Shown: piece by piece, positions 17,888 to 26,496 of the stretch
How the letters are laid out: each line of letters starts with the position of its first letter
Numbering within the stretch: position 1 is the stretch's first letter
Assembly: GCA_944380605.1 (NCBI GenBank)
Contig: CALWIA010000006.1
Span: 42,683 to 106,682, forward strand
DNA: 64,000 bases
From: an uncultured Lachnospiraceae bacterium
Lineage (GTDB): Bacteria > Bacillota > Clostridia > Lachnospirales > Lachnospiraceae
Direction of reading: 5' to 3'
Program-made: the position numbers and the translations under genes
Notes under the pieces: model-generated
The model's database searches: none
What the model was told of the DNA's origin: nothing
Seen by the model: only the letters and a program-made list of their open reading frames with translations

Positions 17888-17892
17888 ACAGG

Positions 17893-18177
17893 AAGTTAAT
17901 GAAACAAGACAAACCGCCGAGAAAGAGGAGTATGTCCTGCAGGTGAAATCACAGAGAGCCGCGGCTGGTGGAATCGCGGTATGGAACAGCGGACGGAATG
18001 GACTTTCGAGGGCAGCCTGGAACGGGGATTCTCCAAGTATGGGCTGACGGCTTCCGCAGCCGTTATCAGAGCGGCGTATATGTTGGTATACGGCAGAGTG
18101 GACTTTTTTTAGTCAATTTGAGTGGCACCGCGGATTTGATTCGCCTCAAGCATAGAACCTATGCTTGGGGCGTTTTT
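17893..18177 (+). ncRNA. T-box riboswitch, tryptophan type (specifier UGG)
   Basis: A transcription-attenuating T-box leader. Stem I shows the GA-rich base with AGTA (17929-17932), the AGAGAG bulge (17953-17958) and an apical GGTGGAA loop closed by CCGCG/CGCGG. The specifier loop reads GGAATGGAC, placing UGG (17999-18001) as the specifier codon, for tRNA-Trp. The T-box core TGGCACCGCGG is at 18123-18133; its TGGC pairs with 5'-GCCA-3', so the tRNA must have discriminator G73, as bacterial tRNA-Trp does. The leader ends in the terminator at 18142-18177. Uncharged tRNA-Trp is expected to turn on the transporter. Two open frames across this region are not genes. Confidence 0.93.
18142..18177 (+). 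terminator. T-box intrinsic terminator
   Basis: A 13-bp stem (CGCCTCAAGCATA with TATGCTTGGGGCG, one G-U pair, loop GAACC) followed by TTTTT. It competes with the antiterminator that contains the T-box core. Confidence 0.92.
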
Positions 18178-18212
18178 GTTTCATAAACCGAATATTTCAA
18201 GGAGGAATCGTT

Positions 18213-19268
18213 ATGAAAAAAGCTATGATGACCCTGATGATGGCGGCGGCCGCCGCCACGCTTTTAGCCGGCTGTTCTTCTTCGGAAGGCGGAAACGCCG
18301 CCGGCACCACCGCAGCCGCTTCGGCAGACACCGCAGCCGGCGCCGCGGAAGGCTCCTATACCATCGGCATCGGCCAGTACGCCGCCCACGGCTCTCTGGA
18401 CAACTGCCGGGAAGGCTTTCTGGAAGGTCTGGCGGAGGAAGGCTTTGTGGAAGGCGAAAACCTGACGGTACTCTACGAGAATGCCCAGGCCGACGGTTCC
18501 ATTGCCAGCCAGATCGCTACCAATTTCGCCTCTCAGAAGGTGGACCTGCTCTGCGGCATCGCCACACCCATGGCCCAGAGCGCCTACGGCGTCGGCCGCC
18601 GCAATGACATCCCCGTGATCTACACCGCCGTTACGGACCCGGTGGCCGCCGAACTGGCAAATGCCGACGGAACGCCGGTAGGCGAAGTCACCGGCACCAG
18701 CGACAAGCTGCCGGTAGAAGAACAACTGGAAATGATCCGCGCCATTCTGCCGGACGCCAAAACCATCGGCATCCTCTACACCACCAGTGAGGTCAATTCC
18801 ATTTCCACCATTGAGGAGTACAAGGCCGCCGCGCCGGACTACGGATTTGAAATCGTGGAGACCGGCATCTCCACCACCGCCGACGTGCCCCTGGCCGCCG
18901 ACGCGCTGCTGGGACAGGTAGACTGCCTGTCCAACCTGACGGACAACACCGTAGTGGCTTCTCTTCCGGTAATTCTGGACAAGGCCAACGCCCTGGGCAT
19001 CCCGGTCTTCGGCAGTGAAATCGAGCAGGTGCGCATCGGCTGCGTAGCGTCTATGGGCCTGGACTACATCGAGCTGGGCCGGCAGACCGGCCGGATGGCC
19101 GCCGCCATTTTAAGCGGCGAGAAAAAAGCCAGCGAAATGAATTATGAAATCATCGAGGAAGCTTCCTTCTACGGCAACACCGCCGCAGCGGAAGCTCTGG
19201 GCATCACGCTGCCGGAAGAACTGACGGCTTCCGCCGCGGAATTGTTTACGGAAATCGCCGCGGAATAA
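18213..19268 (+). CDS. trpX: ABC transporter substrate-binding lipoprotein (TrpX-type)
   Basis: 351 residues with a lipoprotein signal (LLAGCSSSEGG) and an Ala/Thr-rich linker. The fold is that of the ABC_sub_bind (DUF534) periplasmic-binding family: IGIGQYAAHGSLDNCREGFL, IATNFASQKVDLLCGIATP, and VTDPVAAELANADG in the middle. This family with its permease and ATPase is the predicted tryptophan uptake system TrpXYZ of Firmicutes. Here the UGG T-box directly upstream supports tryptophan as the substrate, though the binding itself is inferred. The ATG at 18213 has AAGGAGG 7 bases upstream; the longer start at 18165 lies in the T-box terminator and is wrong. Confidence 0.88.
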   Translation: MKKAMMTLMMAAAAATLLAGCSSSEGGNAAGTTAAASADTAAGAAEGSYTIGIGQYAAHGSLDNCREGFLEGLAEEGFVEGENLTVLYENAQADGSIASQIATNFASQKVDLLCGIATPMAQSAYGVGRRNDIPVIYTAVTDPVAAELANADGTPVGEVTGTSDKLPVEEQLEMIRAILPDAKTIGILYTTSEVNSISTIEEYKAAAPDYGFEIVETGISTTADVPLAADALLGQVDCLSNLTDNTVVASLPVILDKANALGIPVFGSEIEQVRIGCVASMGLDYIELGRQTGRMAAAILSGEKKASEMNYEIIEEASFYGNTAAAEALGITLPEELTASAAELFTEIAAE

Positions 19269-19278
19269 GGAGGAAATC

Positions 19279-20178
19279 ATGACACAGCTGATCGGTATCC
19301 TGGAAGAGGGATTCATATATGCCATAATGGCCCTGGGCGTCTATATCACCTACAAAATTCTGGATTTTCCGGACCTGTCGGTGGACAGCACCTTCCCCAT
19401 GGGCGCCGCCATCACCGCTTCCGCCATCCTGGCGGGCATGAATCCGGTGCTTACGCTGTTTCTCTCTTTCGCCGCCGGCGCCCTGGCCGGCTGCGTCACC
19501 GGACTGATTCACGTCAAGCTGAAGGTCCGGGACCTGTTAAGCGGCATCATCGTCATGACCGCCCTCTACTCCATCAACCTGCGGATCGCCGGCGGACGGG
19601 CCAACGTCCCCATCTTCAGCCAGCAGACCATTTTTGAAAATGGTTTTCTGGACGCGCGGATTCCTTCGGCCCTGGCCCCTTACACCATTGTGATCATCCT
19701 CTTTCTTATCACCCTGGTGTGCAAGGTGCTGCTGGATCTGTATCTGAAGACCCGGTCCGGCTACCTGCTGCGGGCAGTAGGCGACAACGAGGTGCTGGTC
19801 ACTTCCCTGGCCAAGGACAAGGGACTGGTAAAGATCGTAGGACTGGCCATCGCCAACGGATTTGCCGCTCTGGCCGGCTGCATTTACTGCCAGCAGAAAG
19901 GATTTTTTGAAATTTCCGTAGGCACCGGCACCATGGTCATCGGCCTGGCCAACGTCATCATCGGCATCCAGCTGCTGAAGCGGTTTTCCTTTATCCGTTC
20001 CACCACCGCCGTCATCGTAGGCTCCATCGTCTACAAGGCCTGCGTGTCCCTGGCCATTACCCACGGCATGACCTTCGGGCTGGAGGCCAATGACTTAAAG
20101 CTGATTACCGCCGTCCTGTTCCTGCTGATTCTGGTGATCAGCAGAGACCGCAGAAAGAAGGTAAAGGCCCATGCTTAA
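19279..20178 (+). CDS. trpY: ABC transporter permease (TrpY-type)
   Basis: 299 residues, about eight to nine hydrophobic helices, of the branched-chain-amino-acid-type permease superfamily used with ABC_sub_bind receptors. Visible features are GVYITYKILDFPDLSVDSTF near the start, LKVRDLLSGIIVMTALYSIN, and the conserved ANGFAALAGCIYCQQKGFFE loop near residue 195. It forms the membrane channel for the trpX-bound substrate. An AGGAGG site precedes the ATG, 10 bases after trpX. The end overlaps trpZ by 8 bases, which suggests translational coupling. Confidence 0.88.
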   Translation: MTQLIGILEEGFIYAIMALGVYITYKILDFPDLSVDSTFPMGAAITASAILAGMNPVLTLFLSFAAGALAGCVTGLIHVKLKVRDLLSGIIVMTALYSINLRIAGGRANVPIFSQQTIFENGFLDARIPSALAPYTIVIILFLITLVCKVLLDLYLKTRSGYLLRAVGDNEVLVTSLAKDKGLVKIVGLAIANGFAALAGCIYCQQKGFFEISVGTGTMVIGLANVIIGIQLLKRFSFIRSTTAVIVGSIVYKACVSLAITHGMTFGLEANDLKLITAVLFLLILVISRDRRKKVKAHA

Positions 20179-20944
20179 GCTGAATCACATCGACAAATAC
20201 TACAATGCCGGCACCGTCAACGAAATGTGTCTGTTTGAGGACTTCAGCCTTTCCATAGACGACGGCCAGTTTGTCTCCGTCGTCGGCAGCAACGGCTCCG
20301 GCAAGACGTCCATGCTGAACATCATCTGCGGCAGCATCCCCGTGGACCGCGGCACCATCCAGATCAACGGCCAGGACATCACCCAGATGCCGGAATACCG
20401 GCGGCAGCGCCGCATCGGCCGCGTCTACCAGAATCCGGCCATGGGCACCTGCCCCAATATGACCATTCTGGAAAACATGTCCATGGCGGATCACAAGGGC
20501 AAGCCCTTCAATCTGCTGCCCGGCACCAACCGCCAGCGCATAGACTTCTACCGGGAAAGCCTGAAATCCCTGGGACTGGGACTGGAAGACAAGCTTCACG
20601 TCAAGGTCGGCGTGCTCTCCGGCGGCCAGCGGCAGGCCATGGCGCTGTTAATGTCCACCATGACTCCCATCGAATTTCTGATTCTGGATGAGCACACCGC
20701 GGCTCTGGACCCCAAAACGGCAGAAGTCATTATGGAGCTGACCGACAAAATCGTCAAAGAGAAACACCTGACCACCATTATGGTCACCCACAACCTTCGC
20801 TACGCCGTGGAGTACGGCGATCGCCTGCTGATGATGCATCAGGGCCGGGCGGTACTGGATAAATCCGGCGAAGAAAAAGCAGGCCTTCGGATTGAAGACC
20901 TGCTGGAACAGTTCAATGCCATCAGCATCGAATGCGGGAACTGA
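20171..20944 (+). CDS. trpZ: ABC transporter ATP-binding protein (TrpZ-type)
   Basis: 257 residues with the full ATPase set: Walker A GSNGSGKTS near residue 40, the ABC signature LSGGQRQAMAL near 145, Walker B LILDEHTAALDP near 170 and the switch histidine in IMVTHNL near 200. The Walker B proline is replaced by histidine (DEH), as is frequent in this transporter branch. It energises the trpX-trpY importer. A hairpin terminator follows. Confidence 0.9.
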   Translation: MLKLNHIDKYYNAGTVNEMCLFEDFSLSIDDGQFVSVVGSNGSGKTSMLNIICGSIPVDRGTIQINGQDITQMPEYRRQRRIGRVYQNPAMGTCPNMTILENMSMADHKGKPFNLLPGTNRQRIDFYRESLKSLGLGLEDKLHVKVGVLSGGQRQAMALLMSTMTPIEFLILDEHTAALDPKTAEVIMELTDKIVKEKHLTTIMVTHNLRYAVEYGDRLLMMHQGRAVLDKSGEEKAGLRIEDLLEQFNAISIECGN

Positions 20945-20955
20945 CCCCATCTGCA

Positions 20956-20993
20956 AAGCCGCCGCGCCTTTCCAGGTACGGCGGCTTCCTTTT
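20956..20993. terminator. Terminator after the tryptophan transporter operon
   Basis: AAGCCGCCG (20956-20964) pairs with CGGCGGCTT (20979-20987), then CCTTTT. It also sits at the end of the convergent aldo/keto reductase gene. Confidence 0.7.
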
Positions 20994-21002
20994 AAAAACA
21001 AA

Positions 21003-22145
21003 TCAGATCATCCACTTGGGATCCGGCTCCGCCGGCGGTCCCAGAAGGGCGCGCACATCCTTCATCACCTGACTGATCTTCAGGTTCTGCGGACACTCCT
21101 TCTCGCAGTGATGACAGCTTCTGCAGGCGTCGGCCAAAACTCCCAGTTTTTCATAGGCTTCCTTGGCCGGATTCAGTCCGTGCAGTCCATACAGATTATA
21201 CGCCTTGAAGATCTCCGGAATATTCAGTCCGAAGGGACAGGGCATGCAGTAGGCGCATCCCGTGCAGCCCACCATGGACATGCTGTCGTAGATCTCCTTG
21301 GCCTTCCGGTACGCTTCTTTTTCTTCTTCCTTCAGGCATCCCACCGCGCTGCGGTCCGCGTAGGCTAGGTTGTCTTCCACCTGCTGCCGGCTGCTCATGC
21401 CGCTTAACAGCAGGCTCACCTCCGGCTGGTCCCACAGAAAGTCCAGCGCATGCTCCACCGGAGACTTCTCTTTGGAAAATACCTCCGCCACATGATCCGA
21501 CAGGTTTGCCAGCCTTCCGCCCAGCAGCGGCTCCATAATCACTACGGCCAGGCCTTTCTGCGCCGCGTAGCGCAGGCCTTCCATCCCCGCCTGATAATCC
21601 ACGTTTATGTAGTTGTACTGGATCTGGCAGAAATCCCAGTCGTCACTGTAGTCCACAATCTCCTTGAATACGTCCATGCTGTCGTGGAAGGAAAATCCCA
21701 GGAAGCGGATCTTGCCGGCCTCTCTGGCCTTTTTCATATGATCCACCAGATGGAATTTCTTAACCTTTTCCTCCAGTCTCTCCCGGTTCAGCGCGTGCAG
21801 CAGATAAAAATCGATGTGGTCGGTCTGCAGTTTTTCCAGCTGCTCGTCCAGAATTCTCTCAAAATCCTCTTCTTTTTCCACAAGCCAAACCGGGCATTTA
21901 TCCGCCAGGTAGGTCTTCTCCCGGTAGCCATCCTGCAGCGCTTTTCCTACGACCCGCTCGCTGTTTCCCTGATGGTACGGGTACGCGGTGTCCACATAGT
22001 TGACTCCCGAATCAATGGCGTGACGCAGAATCGCGATGGCTTCCGCTTCGTCCACCTTCTCCTCCTGTGCCAGCGGCAGCCGCATGGTGCCGAATCCCAG
22101 GGCGGAAACCGCAATGCCTGTCCTGCCAAATGTACGATATTGCAT
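21003..22145 (-). CDS. Aldo/keto reductase with C-terminal 4Fe-4S ferredoxin domain
   Basis: 380 residues. The barrel carries the aldo/keto reductase tetrad (VDTAYPYHQGNSE with Asp and Tyr, YLADKCP with Lys, DFYLLHALN with His) and a normal start (MQYRTFGRTGIAVSALGFGT). After about residue 290 comes a ferredoxin-like module with CTGCAYCMPCPFG and CRSCHHCEKECP, eight cysteines suited to two 4Fe-4S clusters. This fusion is common in strict anaerobes and probably uses reduced ferredoxin or NAD(P)H; the substrate is unknown. The ATG at 22145 follows AAGGAGGGG; the longer reading frame is not needed. Confidence 0.9.
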   Translation of the reverse strand: MQYRTFGRTGIAVSALGFGTMRLPLAQEEKVDEAEAIAILRHAIDSGVNYVDTAYPYHQGNSERVVGKALQDGYREKTYLADKCPVWLVEKEEDFERILDEQLEKLQTDHIDFYLLHALNRERLEEKVKKFHLVDHMKKAREAGKIRFLGFSFHDSMDVFKEIVDYSDDWDFCQIQYNYINVDYQAGMEGLRYAAQKGLAVVIMEPLLGGRLANLSDHVAEVFSKEKSPVEHALDFLWDQPEVSLLLSGMSSRQQVEDNLAYADRSAVGCLKEEEKEAYRKAKEIYDSMSMVGCTGCAYCMPCPFGLNIPEIFKAYNLYGLHGLNPAKEAYEKLGVLADACRSCHHCEKECPQNLKISQVMKDVRALLGPPAEPDPKWMI

Positions 22146-22302
22146 ATGACCCCTCCTTGTGTTGTCCGTTTTCTGACCCCGTGATGCCGGGCCGACTGCC
22201 GCGGCATATCCCGCCATCGTATTCATTTTATCACCGTGGAATCGAAAAGTAAATGTTTCCCCTGTACACAAAACAAAGATTTTTCTGTACTGCCGGCCCA
22301 CG

Positions 22303-24033
22303 TTATTCTGCGGCCGCTTCCAGGGTCAGCGCTCCGTCGGCTCCCGCCGTCCACCGCGCGCCATCCAGTTCCACGGTTCCATTGGCCAGCATGCGGCCGC
22401 TGCCCGGCTCCAGATAGTAGCGGACGCCGTCCAGTTCCACCAGGCCTTCTGCCATAGCCCCGTTTTCCTGCAGATAGTACCAGATTCCATCGATCTGCTT
22501 CCATCCGGTTGCCATGGCACCGCTGTCCTCCAGATAATACCAGGTTCCGCCGGTCTGCTGCCAGCCGGTCTCCATGCGTCCGTCTCCGCCCAGCAGGTAC
22601 CAGATATCTCCCACCTGCTGCCAGCCGGTGCGCATCTGGCCGTCCGCGCCGGTGTAATACCAGGAACCGCCATCCTGTACCCAGCCTGCGGTCATAGCGC
22701 CGCTGCTGCCGAAATAGTACCAGAAGCCGTTCTGTTCCAGCCAGCCGGTATACATCCGGCCGTCTCCTTCCAGATAGTACCGGCTGCCCCGATCTTCGAT
22801 CCATCCGGTATCCATCCGGCAGGTATCCGGATCCAGATAATACCACTGTCCGCCGTCGGATACCCAGCCGGAGGACGCGGCGCCGGAAGCCCCCAGATAG
22901 TACCAGAAGCCATCCCGGTCTTTCCAACCGTACTGCATTTTTCCGTCTTTCTCATCCAGATAGTACAGCTTTCCTCCCTCTTCCATCCAACCGGTATCTG
23001 CCAGTCCATCGGCATTCATATAGTACCAGCCGTCTCCATCGTAAATCCAGGTATCCTTCTGCAGCACATAGTTGTCATAGTAGTAACGGTTCCCGCCGAT
23101 GCTGCGCCAGAGATCGGATGGAATCCGTTCCGTAAAATCCACAAACTGAAAGTTGATGTCCACGTTGCCGTCGATGCCGGCCACGCGGCCGGTATTGGAC
23201 GCCTGCCACAGCACGCCGGAATACGACGGCCGGGTTCCGTAGCGGGCCACCCAGACCGGGTAGTCCATCAGAGACATGTCCAGAACGTTGTTCAGCCAGT
23301 ATTCATTGGCGTAGATTATGGGATAATAGCCCGCCTGGGCGATCCGGGAACAGAAGGCGTCCGCGATCTCTGCCAGCTGTTCCGGCGAAAGCGCCGCCTG
23401 GACATCGTCTTCCATGTCAAAGGCCACCGGATAAGAGACCGGGTAGTCTTTGATCAGGTTCAGCACAAACTCCGCTTCTTCTTCCGCCATCTGGGGCGTA
23501 ACCGCCAGGGAATAGATGTACACACCCACAGAAATCCCCGCTTCCGCGGCGCCCCGGATATTCTGGTGAAAATACGGATCTGTCTCGCCCCGGGACCGGG
23601 TTCCCAGCATCACAAAGGACACGTCGTCTGCCGCCGCCTGCTGCCAGTCCACCTCTCCCTGCCAGCGGGATACGTCGATGCCTCTGGCAGTCACGCCCCG
23701 GATGGCGCTGCCGTCCGGCATCCGGTAATACCCATCCCGGTACTGCCAGCTGTCCGTGCGGTCCGAGGAAGCGGATCCGCCGTCGGAAGAACTCTCCCAT
23801 CCGGAAGAGGCGCCGGGGCCGGAGGAAGCGCCGGGACCGGCGGAAGTCCCGAGGCCGGCAGAAGTGCCCGGTCCCGGAGATGTTCCGGAACCGGAGGACA
23901 CGCCGGGACCGCCCAGCGGATCTCCGGCAGCCCAGGCCGGCAGCGCCTGTCCCCACAGCAGAGAAACCGTCAGCACGGCAGGAATCAGTCTGGTCTTTTT
24001 ATGTAAACAAATGGATCGTTTTGTCGGTATCAT
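22303..24033 (-). CDS. Secreted GH25 lysozyme with about 11 choline-binding-type wall repeats
   Basis: 576 residues. A signal peptide ends near AWA/AGD (about 37). A Gly/Ser/Pro linker of repeated SAGPG units follows to about residue 85. The GH25 muramidase domain spans about 115-325, with GIDVSRWQGEVDWQ, GVYIYSLAVTP and the catalytic Asp/Glu in VAFDMEDD. From about residue 330 to the end are roughly eleven 20-residue CW_binding_1 repeats, each like GGSWYYTGADGQMRTGW. It should cleave peptidoglycan at the cell surface, in wall turnover or release. The start at 24033 has AGGAGA 7 bases upstream and beats the longer start at 24063. Confidence 0.92.
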   Translation of the reverse strand: MIPTKRSICLHKKTRLIPAVLTVSLLWGQALPAWAAGDPLGGPGVSSGSGTSPGPGTSAGLGTSAGPGASSGPGASSGWESSSDGGSASSDRTDSWQYRDGYYRMPDGSAIRGVTARGIDVSRWQGEVDWQQAAADDVSFVMLGTRSRGETDPYFHQNIRGAAEAGISVGVYIYSLAVTPQMAEEEAEFVLNLIKDYPVSYPVAFDMEDDVQAALSPEQLAEIADAFCSRIAQAGYYPIIYANEYWLNNVLDMSLMDYPVWVARYGTRPSYSGVLWQASNTGRVAGIDGNVDINFQFVDFTERIPSDLWRSIGGNRYYYDNYVLQKDTWIYDGDGWYYMNADGLADTGWMEEGGKLYYLDEKDGKMQYGWKDRDGFWYYLGASGAASSGWVSDGGQWYYLDPDTCRMDTGWIEDRGSRYYLEGDGRMYTGWLEQNGFWYYFGSSGAMTAGWVQDGGSWYYTGADGQMRTGWQQVGDIWYLLGGDGRMETGWQQTGGTWYYLEDSGAMATGWKQIDGIWYYLQENGAMAEGLVELDGVRYYLEPGSGRMLANGTVELDGARWTAGADGALTLEAAAE

Positions 24034-24137
24034 CAGCCATCTCTCCTTTTTTTCTTGGTCCATGCTGATATGATACCATGGAACCCTCCCGCAAACCTGA
24101 CTTTTCCTTTACAATTTTGTAACAATTACCGGCCGCT

Positions 24138-25019
24138 TCAGGGGCGCCAGGTCGGGCGGATAAACGGCGGCCGCCTCTCTTCGCTGACCAGAAGTCCGTA
24201 TGTCCGCGGCCGGCGGAAGGCGTTCCCGTGCACCTCCGTCTCCCGGTACTTCCGCATCTGCTCCAGATCAAACGAAGCCAGATAAATGCCTTCCTCTTCT
24301 CCCGCCTCCAAAACGCAGGTGTCTCTGGAATCCGGCAGCTCCGGCAGATAGGCCACCCCGTCAAAGGCCGAAGAATGGCCGTTGCAGTCCGGCACGCCCG
24401 CCGGATAATTGCAGGTGGCAATCCCCATCATATTTTCATAGGCTCTGCCCCGCAGCTGGGACAGGCGGTTGATTTCCATAGGGCAGGCATTGGGCGTCAG
24501 CACGATCTCCGCGCCTTTCAGCATCAGGATCCGGGCGCTTTCCGGAAACTCCCGGTCATAGCAGATCATGGCGCCGACTTTCACCACGCCGGCCGCTGTA
24601 TCCAGATCAGCCACATAGAAATCGTCTCCCGGCGTCAGCGCCCGCTCCTCGTCAAAATCACAGGTGTGCACCTTGGCATAGGACAGGACCTTCTGCCCGT
24701 TCCGGTCAAACAGCAGCAAGCTGTTTTTCGGCCCTGTTTCGCAGGCCTCCAGCAGCGTGACGCCAATGGCCATGCGAAGGCTGGCCGCCGCTTCGCGAAA
24801 GGCTTCTGCAAACGCCCCATCCGCCGGAATGGCTTCCCGGATCCACTCCTCCCGGGGCCGGTCATAGATCCGGTACCCGCAGCTCCACATCTCCGGAAAC
24901 AGGGCGATATCCGCCCCCATGTCCCGGGCTTTCCGGCAGCTTTCCAGTCCCTTTTCCAGATTCTCCTCCAGGCTTTTCATCGGCGCGATCTGCAGAAGCG
25001 CAGCATTCAGCTGTTTCAT
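24138..25019 (-). CDS. Carbon-nitrogen hydrolase (nitrilase superfamily)
   Basis: 293 residues with the three catalytic motifs of the nitrilase/amidase fold: Glu in LFPEMWSCGY near residue 43, Lys in YAKVHTCDFDEE near 120, and Cys in GAMICYDREFPESARIL near 155. The substrate could be an amide such as a carbamoylated amine or omega-amide; the sequence does not decide. AAGGAGA stands before the ATG at 25019; the long open frame reaching 25322 is only an extension into the pfp region. A hairpin separates it from the PFK gene. Confidence 0.88.
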   Translation of the reverse strand: MKQLNAALLQIAPMKSLEENLEKGLESCRKARDMGADIALFPEMWSCGYRIYDRPREEWIREAIPADGAFAEAFREAAASLRMAIGVTLLEACETGPKNSLLLFDRNGQKVLSYAKVHTCDFDEERALTPGDDFYVADLDTAAGVVKVGAMICYDREFPESARILMLKGAEIVLTPNACPMEINRLSQLRGRAYENMMGIATCNYPAGVPDCNGHSSAFDGVAYLPELPDSRDTCVLEAGEEEGIYLASFDLEQMRKYRETEVHGNAFRRPRTYGLLVSEERRPPFIRPTWRP

Positions 25020-25045
25020 ACGGTCTCCTTTTCTCCATATATCAA

Positions 25046-25079
25046 AGGCGGGAAAGAGTCTTCCGGCTCCTTCCCGCCT
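25046..25079 (-). terminator. Terminator after pfp
   Basis: AGGCGGGAA and TTCCCGCCT form a 9-bp stem between pfp and the nitrilase gene. The following T-run on the minus strand is short. Confidence 0.5.
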
Positions 25080-25129
25080 GTCATCCCAGGGCAGGGTTTT
25101 GATTCCCCGGCCCCGAATTTTCCGTCTGC

Positions 25130-26368
25130 TTATTTGTCTTCCAGCCGCAGGTGTCTGGGCAGGCCATCCACCATCATCGGCGTCAGTTCCGCCTGAATCA
25201 GCGGGCGCACATAGTTGACAAACTCCGGCGTCACATAGTCGCCGGCCGCGTTGATCCACTCTCTCGGCACTTTCTTTTCCACGTTGGCAATCTTGTGCAC
25301 ATCGTACAGATCGGTAATGCACAGATACGGATCGTCGGAAATCCGCTTCAGGATAATCATCTTGGCGGTTTCTCCCTCAAACGCCGCTTTTACCGCCGCG
25401 CCGCCTACCTGGAACGCTTCGGTAATATCCACGCGGGATACGATATGGGAAGCGCATCTCTGCAGGGAGTTGAACTCAATGGCTCTGGTCTTGCAGCCCA
25501 CTTCCTTGGAAATCTTCTCCGCCAGATAGCGGGACGTACCGGTCAGCTGCCGATGGCCGAACGCGTCTACGTAATCGATGTTGTCCGTCAGTTCACATAC
25601 ATACCGGCCGTCTGCCACTTTTACGCCTTCGGAAATGGCTACCACCACCGACTTTTTCGTCTTGTGCAGTTCCGCCACCTTCTTCATGAAATCTTCCACG
25701 CTGAAGGTCAGCTCCGGAAGGAACAGCATGTCCGGGCCCTCGCAGTCCTCGCCCTTGGCCAGCGCCGCCGCGCCGGTCAGCCATCCGGCATTGCGGCCCA
25801 TAATCTCCAGCAGCGTCACGTTCTGCTGGTCGTATACCAGGCCGTCCCGGATTACTTCCTTGGTAATGGAGGCGATGTACTTGGCCGCGCTTCCGAAGCC
25901 CGGCGTATGGTCGGTAACCGCCAGGTCGTTGTCGATGGTCTTGGGAACGCCCATGAAGCGAATCTGGCTGCCGTTTAAAATGGCATAGTCCGAAAGCTTC
26001 TTAATGGTGTCCATGGAATCGTTGCCGCCTATGTAAAAGAAGTACTCGATTTCCAGTTTGTCCAGGATCGCAAAGATCTTGTCGTAAACTTCCGTGTTCT
26101 CCTTGATCTCCGGCAGTTTGAAACGGCAGGAACCCAGGTAAGAAGACGGCGTCCGCTTTAACAGATCGATATCCAGATCGCTGCGGATATGCTCGGACAG
26201 ATCCACATACCGCTCCTGCAGCAGTCCCTGAACGCCGTGAAGCATTCCGTATACCTTTTTGGCTCCGCGGTCTTTCGCAGTCTTGTAAACCCCCGCAAGA
26301 CTGGAATTGATCACCGCGGTAGGACCGCCGGACTGCCCCACAATAACATTTCCCTTGATTGAAGTCAT
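25130..26368 (-). CDS. Pyrophosphate--fructose 6-phosphate 1-phosphotransferase (PFK family)
   Basis: 412 residues of the phosphofructokinase A fold. It begins GNVIVGQSGGPTAVINSSLAG, with IGGNDSMDTIKKL near residue 115 and VPKTIDNDLAVTDHTPGFGSA near 140. The lysine of PKTIDND is typical of PPi-dependent enzymes, while ATP-dependent ones have PGTIDND, so PPi use is likely but inferred. It would catalyse the fructose 6-phosphate step of glycolysis, reversibly. The ATG at 26368 follows GGGGGTG. The longer TTG start at 26383 is unlikely. It stands directly downstream of the kdgK terminator. Confidence 0.88.
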   Translation of the reverse strand: MTSIKGNVIVGQSGGPTAVINSSLAGVYKTAKDRGAKKVYGMLHGVQGLLQERYVDLSEHIRSDLDIDLLKRTPSSYLGSCRFKLPEIKENTEVYDKIFAILDKLEIEYFFYIGGNDSMDTIKKLSDYAILNGSQIRFMGVPKTIDNDLAVTDHTPGFGSAAKYIASITKEVIRDGLVYDQQNVTLLEIMGRNAGWLTGAAALAKGEDCEGPDMLFLPELTFSVEDFMKKVAELHKTKKSVVVAISEGVKVADGRYVCELTDNIDYVDAFGHRQLTGTSRYLAEKISKEVGCKTRAIEFNSLQRCASHIVSRVDITEAFQVGGAAVKAAFEGETAKMIILKRISDDPYLCITDLYDVHKIANVEKKVPREWINAAGDYVTPEFVNYVRPLIQAELTPMMVDGLPRHLRLEDK

Positions 26369-26400
26369 AACTGTCACCCCCAAATAGTATGCTTTCTCTT

Positions 26401-26450
26401 TTTTAAAAAGGACAGTTCCGATGCTCCTGTGAGCATAAGAGCTGTCCTTT
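26401..26450 (-). terminator. Terminator of the eda-kdgK operon
   Basis: AAAGGACAG and CTGTCCTTT form the outer stem (26407-26415 with 26442-26450), with an inner ATGCTC/GAGCAT hairpin. A T-run on the minus strand follows. Confidence 0.85.
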
Positions 26451-26496
26451 GTAAGTCCTGTTCAGATAAAAAGCTCAGACATCCGTCCGCAGAAGA

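Noticed and set aside
17859..18186. Two short open frames (62 and 72 residues) after the coiled-coil gene
   Set aside because: They lie inside the T-box leader, have no ribosome site and their sequence is explained by the RNA elements.
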